From: VMCP01 sp964408945
GTDB taxonomy: Bacteria; Bacteroidota; Bacteroidia; NS11-12g; UBA955
DNA length: 64,000 bases
Direction: 5' to 3'
Assembly: GCA_964408945.1 (NCBI GenBank)
Contig: CAYPBJ010000005.1
Coordinates: 62,001-126,000 of the forward strand
Of this stretch, positions 23,775-33,664 are shown one piece after another. Under the pieces are notes generated by a model. That model did not search any database, had not been told where the DNA came from, and saw only the letters and a list, made by a program, of their open reading frames with translations. Position 1 is the stretch's first letter; each line of letters starts with the position of its first letter. Made by a program: the position numbers and the translations under genes.

Positions 23775-26700
23775 ATGTCAAATAATATCAAATACTGGAA
23801 AGGCGAAGAGGAATTAAATAGAGATCCTCAGTTTTTAGCTGACCAAAAACGTGAATTTGGAGAAGCATTGCCTTTAGATAAAGCATTGTCTGATGAAGGG
23901 TTTGAATTAAACTCTAATCGTCGTGACTTTTTGAAGTACTTTGGCTTTAGCGTAACTGCAGTAGCCTTGGCTTCTTGTTATAAAACAAAAGTTAGACACG
24001 CTGTTCCTTACTTGGTGAAGCCAGAAGACGTAACTCCTGGTGTAGCTAACTATTACCGCTCTACTTGTAACTCTTGTTCAGTAGGTTGCGGAATAGAAGT
24101 TAAAGTGCGTGAAGGTAGACCTATCAAACTAGACGGAAGCCCTGATTCACCTATTTCTAAAGGTGGTTTGTGTGCTACCGGACAAGCTTCTATTCTTTCT
24201 TTATATGATACCGAAAGATTAGCTAATCCGCTAGTGAAAGGCGAGGAGAATAAAGATTGGAATTCTATTGATGGTGATATCAAGGGTAAATTAGCCAAAA
24301 TGGCTGCGAGCAACGAAAACGTTGTTTTGATTTCAAATTCAATTCATAGCCCTTCTACATTAAAAACAATCGAAACTTTCACAACTACATACCCAAATGT
24401 TAAGCACATCATGTATGATGCGGTTTCTTACAATGGTATGTTGGAAGCAAATTTGAAGGATTTCGGTAAGAGAGCAGTTCCTCATTACAATATAGGTGCT
24501 GCTAAAGTGATTGTTTCATTTGCTGCGGATTTCTTAGGTACTTGGATTTCTCCAGTCGAGTTTCAGCGTGAATATTCTGTAAACCGTCGTCCTGAGAATA
24601 AAGATGGCATGTCAGTGCACATTCAGTTTGAAAGCAATTTGTCAATTACTGGTACAAATGCCGATCATAGATTCCCAATGTTGGCTTCTAAAGAGTTGGC
24701 TTATGTCGCAACTCTTTATAACTATATTGCAAAGGCAAAAGGTATTGCACAGATTGCTGTTCCAACTAATTCTGAATTAGCAGGAAACTCAATTGAAAAA
24801 GCTGCCAAAATATTGATTGCAAACGAAGGTAAATCTTTGGTTATTTCAGGAAGCAATTCCGTTGATATTCAAAGAGTTATCAATGGAATAAACATGCTTT
24901 TGGGTAGTTACAATAGCACAATTGATATCCAAAATCATTCTAACCAATTCAAAGGCGATGACAAATCTATTCAAGATGCATTTGATGGCTTGAATAAAGG
25001 AACTATTAAAGGTGTCATTTTCTATGGTGCAAATCCTGCATACAATCATAATAAAGATTGGGCAGCGGCTATAGCAAAAGCATCACTTTCAGTAAGTTTA
25101 TCGTCTACGAAAGATGAATCTGCTGCTTCTTGTCAGTATGTTTTGCCAGATAATCACTTCCTAGAAAGTTGGGGTGATGCTGAACCTATCAAAGGACATG
25201 TTCACTTCATACAGCCAACTATTTCAAACGTATTTAATACACGCCAAGCTCAAGAAACTTTATTGACTTGGTCAAATGCTTTGCCAGGAAATGAAAATGA
25301 TCCTTTTGCTAAGAAAGGTATACTTTCCCAAAAATTGGAAGCAGCGCCTTACTACTTATTCTTGAAAGCATTCTGGGATGGTAAAGTTGCTGATTTCAAT
25401 AAAGCGTTGGAAATTGGTTATGTTAGCACTGCTGATGCTTCTTCTAATGCAGCTTCCTATGCTGGTACAGTAGCTGATTTAGCAGGTGCAGTTTCTAAAT
25501 CAAATAGCAGCAATGGCATTGATTTAGTGCTTTACCAATCTGTTGGAATGCGTGATGGTGCTTCTGGAAATAACCCATGGTTATTTGAATTACCAGATCC
25601 GGTAAGTAAGGTTTGTTGGGATAACTATGTTTCTCTACCTAAATCTTTAGCGGTTTCTCTAGGAATTGAAAAAGATGATACAGTTAATCTTGAAATTAAC
25701 GGTGTTAAACTTCAGAATGTCCCTGCAATGGTTCAACCAGGTCAGTCAAACAATACTGTTGGATTGGCTGTCGGTTTCGGACATACACACGCTGGAAAAG
25801 TAGGTGGTTCAATTGAAAAAGGATTTGCTCCTGTAGGTGTAAATGCTTACAAATTCATGTCGGCTACACGCTCAATGGTGATCAATAATATTACCATTAC
25901 CAAGGGTGATGATACATACGCATTGGCACAAACTCAAACTCACCATAGTATTGAAGGACGTGACATCGTTAAAGAATCTACGTTTGCTGAATTCCAAAAG
26001 AATCCAAAAGCAGGAAACGATAAAGCAGCAACACATATCTACACCATTTGGGAAAAAGCTGAATACCGTAAAGATGGTTCACCGAATCACCTTTGGGGTA
26101 TGGCGATTGACTTAAATGCATGTACAGGTTGTGGATCTTGTGTAGTAAGTTGTTCTATTGAGAATAACGTTCCTGTAGTTGGACGTGATGAAATTAGACT
26201 TCGTCGTGAAATGCACTGGATACGTATTGATAGATACTATTCATTCGCAAATACTCAAAAGGAAATGTTCAACGGTGCAGCTTATGTAACCGAAGAAGAT
26301 AAGGTAACTGAATTAGACGGTGTTTCTAAAGGCGAACAAACTTATGCTCATTGGGAAAATGTTCAGGTGATACACCAACCTATGATGTGTCAGCACTGTT
26401 CACAAGCCCCTTGTGAAACTGTTTGCCCAGTATTGGCAACTACACACTCATCTGAGGGTTTGAACCAAATGACCTACAATCGTTGTATTGGTACTAAGTA
26501 TTGTGGAAATAACTGTCCATACAAGGTACGTCGTTTCAACTGGTTCCGTTATAATGATAACGATAAGTTTGATTTCCATTTCAATAATCCTTTGGGTAAA
26601 ATGGTTATCAATCCTGATGTTACCGTTAGAACAAGAGGTGTGATGGAGAAATGTTCTTTCTGCGTTCAAAAGATTCAAGAAGCAAAATTGAAAGTTAAAC

Positions 26701-26912
26701 GCGAAGGTGGATCTCCTCAAGAAGTAAAAGTTGAAACTGCTTGTCAACGTGCTTGTCCTTCAAATGCAATTGTATTTGGTGATTTGCACAATGAAAACAG
26801 TGAAATCAGCAAGTTGTATAAGAATGAAAGAGGTTTTGGTGTGTTGGAACAGTTGAACATTCAGTCTTCTGTTAAGTACATGACCAAAATTCGTAACACT
26901 CAAAATATTTAA
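23775..26912 (+). CDS. actB: Alternative complex III subunit ActB (molybdopterin-oxidoreductase-like plus Fe-S ferredoxin domain)
   Basis: Large peripheral subunit of ACIII, 1045 residues. The N-terminus has an RRDFLKYFGF twin-arginine-like motif followed by a lipobox-like ALASC. A molybdopterin oxidoreductase-like half follows (with TCNSCSVGCG), which in this family binds no molybdenum cofactor. The C-terminal ~300 residues carry iron-sulfur motifs: CTGCGSCVVSC, CQHCSQAPCETVCP, CIGTKYCGNNCP and CSFCVQKI with CQRACPSNAI. ATG 23775 is chosen because it starts directly before the family N-terminus. It passes electrons from the quinol site to haems. It is the second gene of the act operon. Confidence 0.95.
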   Translation: MSNNIKYWKGEEELNRDPQFLADQKREFGEALPLDKALSDEGFELNSNRRDFLKYFGFSVTAVALASCYKTKVRHAVPYLVKPEDVTPGVANYYRSTCNSCSVGCGIEVKVREGRPIKLDGSPDSPISKGGLCATGQASILSLYDTERLANPLVKGEENKDWNSIDGDIKGKLAKMAASNENVVLISNSIHSPSTLKTIETFTTTYPNVKHIMYDAVSYNGMLEANLKDFGKRAVPHYNIGAAKVIVSFAADFLGTWISPVEFQREYSVNRRPENKDGMSVHIQFESNLSITGTNADHRFPMLASKELAYVATLYNYIAKAKGIAQIAVPTNSELAGNSIEKAAKILIANEGKSLVISGSNSVDIQRVINGINMLLGSYNSTIDIQNHSNQFKGDDKSIQDAFDGLNKGTIKGVIFYGANPAYNHNKDWAAAIAKASLSVSLSSTKDESAASCQYVLPDNHFLESWGDAEPIKGHVHFIQPTISNVFNTRQAQETLLTWSNALPGNENDPFAKKGILSQKLEAAPYYLFLKAFWDGKVADFNKALEIGYVSTADASSNAASYAGTVADLAGAVSKSNSSNGIDLVLYQSVGMRDGASGNNPWLFELPDPVSKVCWDNYVSLPKSLAVSLGIEKDDTVNLEINGVKLQNVPAMVQPGQSNNTVGLAVGFGHTHAGKVGGSIEKGFAPVGVNAYKFMSATRSMVINNITITKGDDTYALAQTQTHHSIEGRDIVKESTFAEFQKNPKAGNDKAATHIYTIWEKAEYRKDGSPNHLWGMAIDLNACTGCGSCVVSCSIENNVPVVGRDEIRLRREMHWIRIDRYYSFANTQKEMFNGAAYVTEEDKVTELDGVSKGEQTYAHWENVQVIHQPMMCQHCSQAPCETVCPVLATTHSSEGLNQMTYNRCIGTKYCGNNCPYKVRRFNWFRYNDNDKFDFHFNNPLGKMVINPDVTVRTRGVMEKCSFCVQKIQEAKLKVKREGGSPQEVKVETACQRACPSNAIVFGDLHNENSEISKLYKNERGFGVLEQLNIQSSVKYMTKIRNTQNI

Positions 26913-26929
26913 CCCCACAAATTAAGAAA

Positions 26930-28279
26930 ATGATACACGATTCATTAATCAGGGAAAGGTTAGTTACCGGCGACAAAACCGCCGCTGACGTAACCAGAGA
27001 TATTTCCCGTCCGATTTTAAATCAGCCATCAAGTGCATGGAAAGTAGGTTTTACATTGTCTATTGTGTTTTTGGCGATTTTTGGAATCAGCTTGTTCTAC
27101 ACCATTTGGACAGGTATTGGAGTTTGGAATATCAATAAATCAGTGATGTGGGGTTGGGATATCACCAACTTCGTATTTTGGGTGGGTATTGGTCACGCAG
27201 GAACATTGATTTCAGCGGTATTGTTATTATTCCGTCAAAAATGGCGGATGAGTATCAACCGTTCTGCCGAAGCAATGACCATTTTTGCCGTAATATGTGC
27301 TGCTATGTTCCCTGTATTTCACATGGGACGTGTATGGGTAGGTTATTGGGCATTACCGCTTCCCAATGCGTTTGGTTCGTTGTGGGTTAACTACAATTCT
27401 CCGTTGTTGTGGGACGTATTTGCGATTTCTACCTATTTCTCTGTTTCATTATTATTTTGGTACATTGGTTTGATTCCTGACATCGCCACTATTCGTGATA
27501 AGGTAAAAACCAAAGGTGCTAAATATTGGTATAACTTCTTTGCTATGGGTTGGACTGGTAGCACTCGCACTTGGGCTAGATATGAATTAGTTTCATTGAT
27601 CTTGGCAGGTTTGAGTACTCCATTGGTACTTTCAGTTCATACCATTGTATCAACAGACTTTGCAACTTCAGTAATACCAGGTTGGCACACTACCATTTTC
27701 CCTCCATACTTTGTAGCGGGTGCGATTTTTTCTGGATTTGGTATGGTGGCTACTTTGTTGGTTGTTGCTCGTAAAGTAATGAATTATGAGAATTACATTA
27801 CCATTGGACACCTTGAAGCCATGACTAAAATCATCATGGTTACTGGAACATTGGTGGGTATTGCTTATATTACAGAGTTCTTTATTGCATGGTATTCTGG
27901 TGTTCCAGAAGAGCAATATGCATTCTTGAATCGTGCATTTGGACCATACTGGTGGGCTTATTGGAGTATGATGAGTTGCAACTTGATTGCGCCTCAGGTA
28001 TTTTGGTTCAAATGGGCTAGAACTACACCTTGGTTCATTTTCATTATGAGTATTGTAGTGAACGTGGGAATGTGGTTTGAGCGTTTTGTAATCATTGTAA
28101 CTTCCTTGCATAGAGATTACTTGCCTAGTAGCTGGGTAATGTATGCAGGTTCCTTGACTGAAATTGGGTTGTTTTTGGGAACATTTGGAATTTTCTTCAC
28201 TTGTTTCTTCTTGTTTGCTAAGTTCTTGCCCGTTATTAACATGGCTGAGGTTAAGAGCATTTTGAGAAACCGCGAATAA
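26930..28279 (+). CDS. actC: Alternative complex III subunit ActC, NrfD-like quinol-binding membrane protein
   Basis: 449 residues with about ten membrane spans of the NrfD/PsrC type. Recognisable segments are WGWDITNFVFWVGIGHAG, FHMGRVWVGYWALPLPN and YFSVSLLFWYIG. In ACIII this subunit, with ActF, holds a quinol-oxidation site in the inner membrane. It sits 17 bases after actB and 16 before actD, in the canonical order. Confidence 0.95.
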   Translation: MIHDSLIRERLVTGDKTAADVTRDISRPILNQPSSAWKVGFTLSIVFLAIFGISLFYTIWTGIGVWNINKSVMWGWDITNFVFWVGIGHAGTLISAVLLLFRQKWRMSINRSAEAMTIFAVICAAMFPVFHMGRVWVGYWALPLPNAFGSLWVNYNSPLLWDVFAISTYFSVSLLFWYIGLIPDIATIRDKVKTKGAKYWYNFFAMGWTGSTRTWARYELVSLILAGLSTPLVLSVHTIVSTDFATSVIPGWHTTIFPPYFVAGAIFSGFGMVATLLVVARKVMNYENYITIGHLEAMTKIIMVTGTLVGIAYITEFFIAWYSGVPEEQYAFLNRAFGPYWWAYWSMMSCNLIAPQVFWFKWARTTPWFIFIMSIVVNVGMWFERFVIIVTSLHRDYLPSSWVMYAGSLTEIGLFLGTFGIFFTCFFLFAKFLPVINMAEVKSILRNRE

Positions 28280-28295
28280 TTAAATAGATTCTAAC

Positions 28296-28853
28296 ATGGC
28301 TATTTTAGATAAAAACTTAAGTCTTAGAAACCGCAACAAGATATTGGTTGGGGTTTGGGAAGATGAAGATGCTCTTGTAGATGCAGCACATGCATTGGTT
28401 GACAAGGGAATTCATATTCATGATATTTACACTCCTTACCCAGTGCACGGTCTTGATCGTATCATTGGTGTTAAAAGAAGTAAATTAGCACGAGTTGCGT
28501 TCTTGTGTGGATTGACTGGTCTTATACTTATGGTTACCATGATTTGGTACATGTATGTAATTGATTGGCCCATCAACATAGGTAATAAACCAGTTCGTTT
28601 TACTCCTTCTTGGATTCCTGTAATGTTTGAAGGTACAGTATTGTGCACAGCTTACGGAATGGGATTCTTTTTCTTTTGGAGAAATAGAATGCTTTTTGCT
28701 GTGAAAAACGATTTGTTAGATGATCGTCAAACCGATGACAGATTGGTCGTTGCCATTGAAACTGTTGAAGGTATGAATGAAGCAGAAGTTGTTGAATTAA
28801 TGAAGTCAAAGGGTGCTGTTGAAACTAAAGAGTTTCAGGCAGTTTGTAAATAA
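28296..28853 (+). CDS. actD: Alternative complex III subunit ActD (DUF3341)
   Basis: 185-residue membrane subunit of ACIII. A cytoplasmic N-terminal ~65 residues (ILVGVWEDEDALVDAA, then DIYTPYPVHGLD, the DUF3341 hallmark) is followed by two membrane spans (about 68-90 and 108-130) and a short alpha/beta tail. It has no cofactor and stabilises the complex in known structures. It is tightly spaced in the operon. Confidence 0.95.
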   Translation: MAILDKNLSLRNRNKILVGVWEDEDALVDAAHALVDKGIHIHDIYTPYPVHGLDRIIGVKRSKLARVAFLCGLTGLILMVTMIWYMYVIDWPINIGNKPVRFTPSWIPVMFEGTVLCTAYGMGFFFFWRNRMLFAVKNDLLDDRQTDDRLVVAIETVEGMNEAEVVELMKSKGAVETKEFQAVCK

Positions 28854-28867
28854 TTAAGGAGATTGAA

Positions 28868-29503
28868 ATGACAAAGAAATTAAATTTAGCTGTTGCATCC
28901 CTTGTTCTCGTTTTTTTGGGCACTGGTTGCGTAAGCCGCGGAAATGACCCAGGTTGGGAGTACGCTCCTGATATGTATTATTCTAAAGGCTATGAACCCT
29001 ACAATCAAGGTGATTCATTTACTCTTAATCCGCACGGTATGAGTATGAGAACTCCAGTAGAAGGTACTGTTGCTGTGGGTAAGTCAGATTTTCATTATTC
29101 TCTACCTAATACAGGTGAAGGTTATGAAGCTGCTGCCACGCAAGTAGTTACTCCTGCTGGTATCGATCAAATTGACACCCGTGGAAAGTATATGTATGAA
29201 ATCTATTGCTCTCCTTGTCACGGTGCATCCGGTAACAATGACGGTGGCGTATTCAAGAAGGTTTCTACTTTGAAACCAGCTTGGAAAGGGTATACTGACG
29301 ATTATATCAAAAACCTTCCTGAAGGTCAAATCTACCACGTTCTTACCTACGGAAAGAACAATATGGGTAGCCACGCATCGGTTTTAAAACCCGTTGATCG
29401 TTGGAGAGTTGTTAAATATGTTAAACTATTAAGCCAAGGTGGTAATTCCAATGCGGTTGCTTCAAATGCATCTACAATGGACTCTGCTGCAGTAGCAAAG
29501 TAA
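28868..29503 (+). CDS. actE: Alternative complex III subunit ActE, monohaem cytochrome c lipoprotein
   Basis: 211 residues. The N-terminal lipoprotein signal ends FLGTGC (lipobox). A DUF-type linker with YYSKGYEPYNQ precedes one cytochrome c domain with CSPCHG and a likely Met ligand in NNMGSHAS. The C-terminal ~20 residues are Ser/Asn/Ala-rich. AAGGAG stands 7 bases before the ATG, one of few Shine-Dalgarno-like sites here. It likely passes electrons toward the terminal oxidase, which is not encoded nearby. Confidence 0.93.
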   Translation: MTKKLNLAVASLVLVFLGTGCVSRGNDPGWEYAPDMYYSKGYEPYNQGDSFTLNPHGMSMRTPVEGTVAVGKSDFHYSLPNTGEGYEAAATQVVTPAGIDQIDTRGKYMYEIYCSPCHGASGNNDGGVFKKVSTLKPAWKGYTDDYIKNLPEGQIYHVLTYGKNNMGSHASVLKPVDRWRVVKYVKLLSQGGNSNAVASNASTMDSAAVAK

Positions 29504-29520
29504 TTCTAATTTGAATTTTT

Positions 29521-30963
29521 ATGGGACACGGACATCATATTGAAATTAAGCAAGAAACCTTTTCTATGCCTGCGAAGGCAAAGAACTTAACATTAATTGT
29601 TATGGTTATTGGTTTGGTTCTTTCTGGAATTGGAATTGCTACAATTGATCATAATACAAATGGTTTTGTTGCTGTATCTGGACATCACGATGCGCATTCT
29701 ACTGCAGAAAAACATGAAGGTGATCACGCTGCTGAACCAGCTAAACATGAAGCTCATGAAGGACATGAGGCTGCGGCAACTGAAACAGCGCATGAAGAAC
29801 ATGGAAATGTAGAAACGGAAGACTTTGGTCCTCGTGTTACTTACACCTCACAAGACAAGCCTTGGGCAACAAGAATTTGGGCTAACCTTTTGGTTGCAGG
29901 CTATTTCTTTACAATGGTATCTTTATGCGGACTTTTCTGGTATGCAATCCAATACGCTGCAAATGCTGGTTGGTCTAGCTCACTTAAAAGAGTACCTGAA
30001 GCTATTTTTACCTTCATCCCAGTGCCATTTGTAGTCTTGTTAATTGCTGTTGCAATGGGTAAAAATGATCTTTATCATTGGGCACATTACGAACATTTAC
30101 ATTTAGGTCCTAATGATGCGGGTTACGATAGAATTTTAGCGGGTAAAGCAGGATTCCTTAACACTGGAATGTTGTTCATTCTCCCTACCATTCTAGTAGC
30201 AATTTGGGTGTTTTTAGGTAGTAGATTGAGAGCTTTATCGCTTGCAGAAGATTCTGCACCAAAGGGTGATACCACTAACTTTAGAAAAAGCATTCGTTTG
30301 TCTGCTACTTTCTTGGTGATTTTTGGATTTACGATAAGCATCGTAGCTTGGTTATTTATTATGAGTGTTGATGCACATTGGTACTCAACCATTTTTGGTA
30401 TCTATAATTTTGCTACAAGTTGGGTTTCTGCTATTTCTGTGATTGCAGTAACTGTTCTATACTTAAAGAGTCAAGGTTACTTAGGTCTTGTAAATAAAGA
30501 ACACCAACACGATTTAGGTAAGTTTATGTTCGCTTTCACTGTTTTCTGGGCCTACATTTGGTTGTTTCAGTATTTGTTGATTTGGTACGCTCATATTCCT
30601 GAAGAAATGATGTACTACCAACCTCGTTTTGAAAACCATAAAGCGATGTTCTTGGGTAATTTCTTTATCAATTTTGCTTTGCCGTTCTTGTTCTTGTTGA
30701 TGAGATCAGCAAAGAGAAATAGCAACATCTTAGCAGTAATTGGTGTGATGTTGGTGATTGGTCACTACTTTGATGTATGGTTCATGGTTTTCCCAGGAGT
30801 ATTTGGTAATGGTATCACCATAGGATTCCTGGAAGTTGGAATGTTCTTGACTTTTGCTGGTCTATTTGCATTCTGGATTTTGAATAATCTTCAAAAACGT
30901 GGATTGGTTGCTATCAATCACCCTTACTTGGAAGAGTCTGTATACCACGATACTGGGGTATAA
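29521..30963 (+). CDS. actF: Alternative complex III subunit ActF, NrfD-like membrane protein with His-rich insert
   Basis: 480 residues with about ten membrane spans; a paralogue-like partner of ActC in ACIII. After span 1 (about 21-42) there is an unusual loop (about 55-100) with ten His plus many Glu/Ala; the N-terminus MGHGHH adds three more. Further landmarks are KNDLYHWAHYEH, SVDAHWYSTIFGIYNF and FAFTVFWAYIWLFQYLLIWYA. It is the last gene of the operon and is followed by a terminator. No cytochrome oxidase genes follow, unlike in many ACIII loci. Confidence 0.94.
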   Translation: MGHGHHIEIKQETFSMPAKAKNLTLIVMVIGLVLSGIGIATIDHNTNGFVAVSGHHDAHSTAEKHEGDHAAEPAKHEAHEGHEAAATETAHEEHGNVETEDFGPRVTYTSQDKPWATRIWANLLVAGYFFTMVSLCGLFWYAIQYAANAGWSSSLKRVPEAIFTFIPVPFVVLLIAVAMGKNDLYHWAHYEHLHLGPNDAGYDRILAGKAGFLNTGMLFILPTILVAIWVFLGSRLRALSLAEDSAPKGDTTNFRKSIRLSATFLVIFGFTISIVAWLFIMSVDAHWYSTIFGIYNFATSWVSAISVIAVTVLYLKSQGYLGLVNKEHQHDLGKFMFAFTVFWAYIWLFQYLLIWYAHIPEEMMYYQPRFENHKAMFLGNFFINFALPFLFLLMRSAKRNSNILAVIGVMLVIGHYFDVWFMVFPGVFGNGITIGFLEVGMFLTFAGLFAFWILNNLQKRGLVAINHPYLEESVYHDTGV

Positions 30964-30982
30964 TAATTAGAAACATTAAATT

Positions 30983-31018
30983 TAAAGGCCTTCTTGTTTC
31001 TCAAGGAGGCCTTTTTTA
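30983..31018 (+). terminator. Rho-independent terminator of the act operon
   Basis: Inverted repeat AAGGCCTTCTTG / CAAGGAGGCCTT (one G-U pair) around a short TTTCT loop is followed by six T. It lies 20 bases after the actF stop. Confidence 0.9.
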
Positions 31019-31030
31019 TTATAGATTCAT

Positions 31031-31038
31031 TAATTTCG
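31031..31038 (+). promoter_or_regulatory. -7 promoter element of valS
   Basis: TAATTTCGC has one mismatch to TAnnTTTG and ends 13 bases before the ATG at 31052. There is no room for a T-box or attenuator between the act terminator and the gene. Confidence 0.45.
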
Positions 31039-31051
31039 CACATCAAATAAA

Positions 31052-33664
31052 ATGGAACTTTCCGCAAAATACAATCCCTCCGAAATTGAAAATAAATGGT
31101 ACCAGTTTTGGCTTGAAAATAAGTACTTTTCCAGCAAGCCTGATCATAGAGTACCTTATACCATAGTAATACCTCCTCCCAATGTTACTGGAGTGTTGCA
31201 CATGGGTCATATGTTAAATAATACTATTCAAGACGTCTTAATAAGACGTGCTAGAATGCAAGGATTTAATGCTTGTTGGGTGCCAGGCACTGACCATGCT
31301 AGCATCGCTACCGAAGCTAAGGTCGTTCAACTTTTGCAGTCCCAAGGAATAAAAAAATCTGACTTAACAAGGGATGAGTTTTTAAAACATGCGTGGGATT
31401 GGAAAGAAAAATACGGTGGAATAATTCTAGATCAACTCAAAAGACTGGGTTCTAGTTGCGATTGGGATCGTACCCGTTTTACGATGGAACCAAAGTTGTC
31501 TGATGCAGTATCTTTCGTATTTATTGACCTTTATAAAAAAGGTTTGGTTTACAGAGGTACCCGTATGGTTAATTGGGACCCTCAAGGTAAAACCACTTTG
31601 AGTGACGAAGAAGTAAAATTCAAAGAGGTTCAAGACTCTCTCTATTATGTGAAATACGAGGGTGTTGATTTTGATGGATTTTTGCAAGTGGCTACCGCTC
31701 GTCCTGAAACTATTGCCGGTGATGTTGCCGTTTGTGTGCATCCGGAAGATGAGCGTTATGCTGCATTGATTGGTAAAAAAGTTCGTGTTCCGCTGATTAA
31801 TAGAGAGGTTGAAATAATTTCAGATACTTATATTGATAAGGAGTTTGGTACTGGTGTTCTTAAAGTTACACCAGCTCATGATATTCACGATTATGAAATA
31901 GGGTTGAAATTTAAACTACCCGTCATTGATACACTTAATGATGATGGTTCTATTTCTGAGGCCGGTGTCTTATTCGTAGGCCAAGATCGTTTCGAGGCTC
32001 GAAAGAATTGGGTAGGGGCTTTGAATGAAAGTGAGCTACTCATCAAGGTTGAAGAATACACTCATAACGTTGGATTTAGCGAGCGGACAGATGCGGTAGT
32101 TGAGCCTAAAATAAGTACTCAGTGGTTCTTAGACATGAAAAAATTCATGGATCAAAATCCAGAAGTTTTATCTTCAGTTATGAATGATGAAGTTCATTTT
32201 CATCCAGAAAAATTAAAGAATACCTATAAACATTGGATGGAAAATATTCGAGATTGGAATATTTCACGTCAGTTGTGGTGGGGTCATAGAATTCCAGCAT
32301 TCTATGACCAAGAAGGAGATTTTGTGGTTGCTGATTCAATTGAAAAGGCCATTGAAGAATTTGCAAAAAAAGGGAAAACTATAGCCATTAGTGATTTAAA
32401 ACAAGATGAAGATGTTTTAGATACATGGTTTAGTAGTTGGCTTTGGCCTATTAGTGTTTTCGATGGATTTGAATCTCAGGAAGAAGTTGATTATTATTAC
32501 CCAACAAATGATCTAGTAACAGGACCAGATATCATGTTCTTTTGGGTAGCGAGGATGATTATGGCCGGTTACGAGTTTCGCAAGGAAAAGCCTTTCAAAA
32601 ATGTTTATTTCACGGGTATTTTAAGAGATAAGCTTAGAAGAAAAATGAGTAAAAGTTTAGGCAATAGTCCGGATGCTCTCAAACTCATTGATGATTTTGG
32701 GGCTGATGCAGTGAGATTGGGCATGTTGTTGTGTGCTCCAGCCGGAAATGACATTCTTTTTGACGAATCTCAAATTGAACAGGGTAGAAACTTCTGCAAT
32801 AAAATTTGGAACGCTTTCAGATTGTATAATTCATGGACAGGTGCAAATATTAGTGTAAGGCCATATGAATTGGAGTCTGCTAAGTGGTTTGAAAATAGAG
32901 TGAATCAAGTCTTGACAGAGAATGAAAAGCATTTTGAAGCTTTCCGATTGTCTGATGCTTTGATGAATTTATATAAACTCATCTGGGATGATTTTTGCTC
33001 GGTTTATTTGGAAGGAGTGAAACCTAAATATGGTGAGCAAATTTCAGAACCTGCAAGAATTCAAACACAACATTTCTTTTCTCAACTGATGAAAGCCATT
33101 CATCCTTTTATGCCTTTTATTTCAGAAGAAATTTACCATGTGTTATGGGGCGATAAACTCGATAAGCCTTGTGTGATCAGTGAATATCCACAGTCACAAA
33201 ATAGTGCAACAGAATTCGATTCAGATTTAGTGCTTCAGGCAGTTTCGGAAGTGAGAAATTTAAGGGCACAAAAACAATTGTCCCCCAAAATTGAACTGAA
33301 AACTTGGATGGTGAATGCAGATCCATCCATCAATGCCTTTAGTGCGATGCTTGAGAAATTGGCCAATATTCAGCTTCAGACTTCAAATAGATATGAAGGT
33401 AATTTCATCATGTTGTTGGTGAAACAAACTGAAATTTGGATTGAAATTGAACAGGAGATCAATATTGAAGAGGAATGCGCCAAAATTGAAAAGGAAATTG
33501 GTTACCTAAAAGGATTTCTAAAAAGTATAGACGCCAAACTATTGAATGAGAAGTTTATGGCAAATGCCAAACCCGATGTAATTGAAAGGGAAAAGCAAAA
33601 ATACGACGATGCCCAATCGAAGATAAACAACTTTGAAATCCAACTAAAAGCACTCAGAGCTTAA
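31052..33664 (+). CDS. valS: Valyl-tRNA synthetase
   Basis: Charges tRNA-Val. 870 residues, with class I motifs HMGH (in GVLHMGHMLNN) and KMSKS (in RRKMSKSLG), the CP1 editing insertion (TARPETIAGDVAVCV), WWGHRIPAFY, the anticodon-binding region, and a C-terminal coiled-coil tail (about 805-870). Its stop codon interleaves with that of the convergent haloperoxidase-like gene in TTAA. Confidence 0.97.
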   Translation: MELSAKYNPSEIENKWYQFWLENKYFSSKPDHRVPYTIVIPPPNVTGVLHMGHMLNNTIQDVLIRRARMQGFNACWVPGTDHASIATEAKVVQLLQSQGIKKSDLTRDEFLKHAWDWKEKYGGIILDQLKRLGSSCDWDRTRFTMEPKLSDAVSFVFIDLYKKGLVYRGTRMVNWDPQGKTTLSDEEVKFKEVQDSLYYVKYEGVDFDGFLQVATARPETIAGDVAVCVHPEDERYAALIGKKVRVPLINREVEIISDTYIDKEFGTGVLKVTPAHDIHDYEIGLKFKLPVIDTLNDDGSISEAGVLFVGQDRFEARKNWVGALNESELLIKVEEYTHNVGFSERTDAVVEPKISTQWFLDMKKFMDQNPEVLSSVMNDEVHFHPEKLKNTYKHWMENIRDWNISRQLWWGHRIPAFYDQEGDFVVADSIEKAIEEFAKKGKTIAISDLKQDEDVLDTWFSSWLWPISVFDGFESQEEVDYYYPTNDLVTGPDIMFFWVARMIMAGYEFRKEKPFKNVYFTGILRDKLRRKMSKSLGNSPDALKLIDDFGADAVRLGMLLCAPAGNDILFDESQIEQGRNFCNKIWNAFRLYNSWTGANISVRPYELESAKWFENRVNQVLTENEKHFEAFRLSDALMNLYKLIWDDFCSVYLEGVKPKYGEQISEPARIQTQHFFSQLMKAIHPFMPFISEEIYHVLWGDKLDKPCVISEYPQSQNSATEFDSDLVLQAVSEVRNLRAQKQLSPKIELKTWMVNADPSINAFSAMLEKLANIQLQTSNRYEGNFIMLLVKQTEIWIEIEQEINIEEECAKIEKEIGYLKGFLKSIDAKLLNEKFMANAKPDVIEREKQKYDDAQSKINNFEIQLKALRA

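Noticed and set aside
27668..28111. 147-codon open frame on the minus strand
   Set aside because: Fully antisense to actC, Cys/His/Asn/Pro-rich low-quality composition, no promoter; a shadow of conserved membrane-protein codons.
31019..31051. T-box or attenuator ahead of valS
   Set aside because: Only about 30 bases separate the act terminator from the ATG, and the hairpin there belongs to the act operon.
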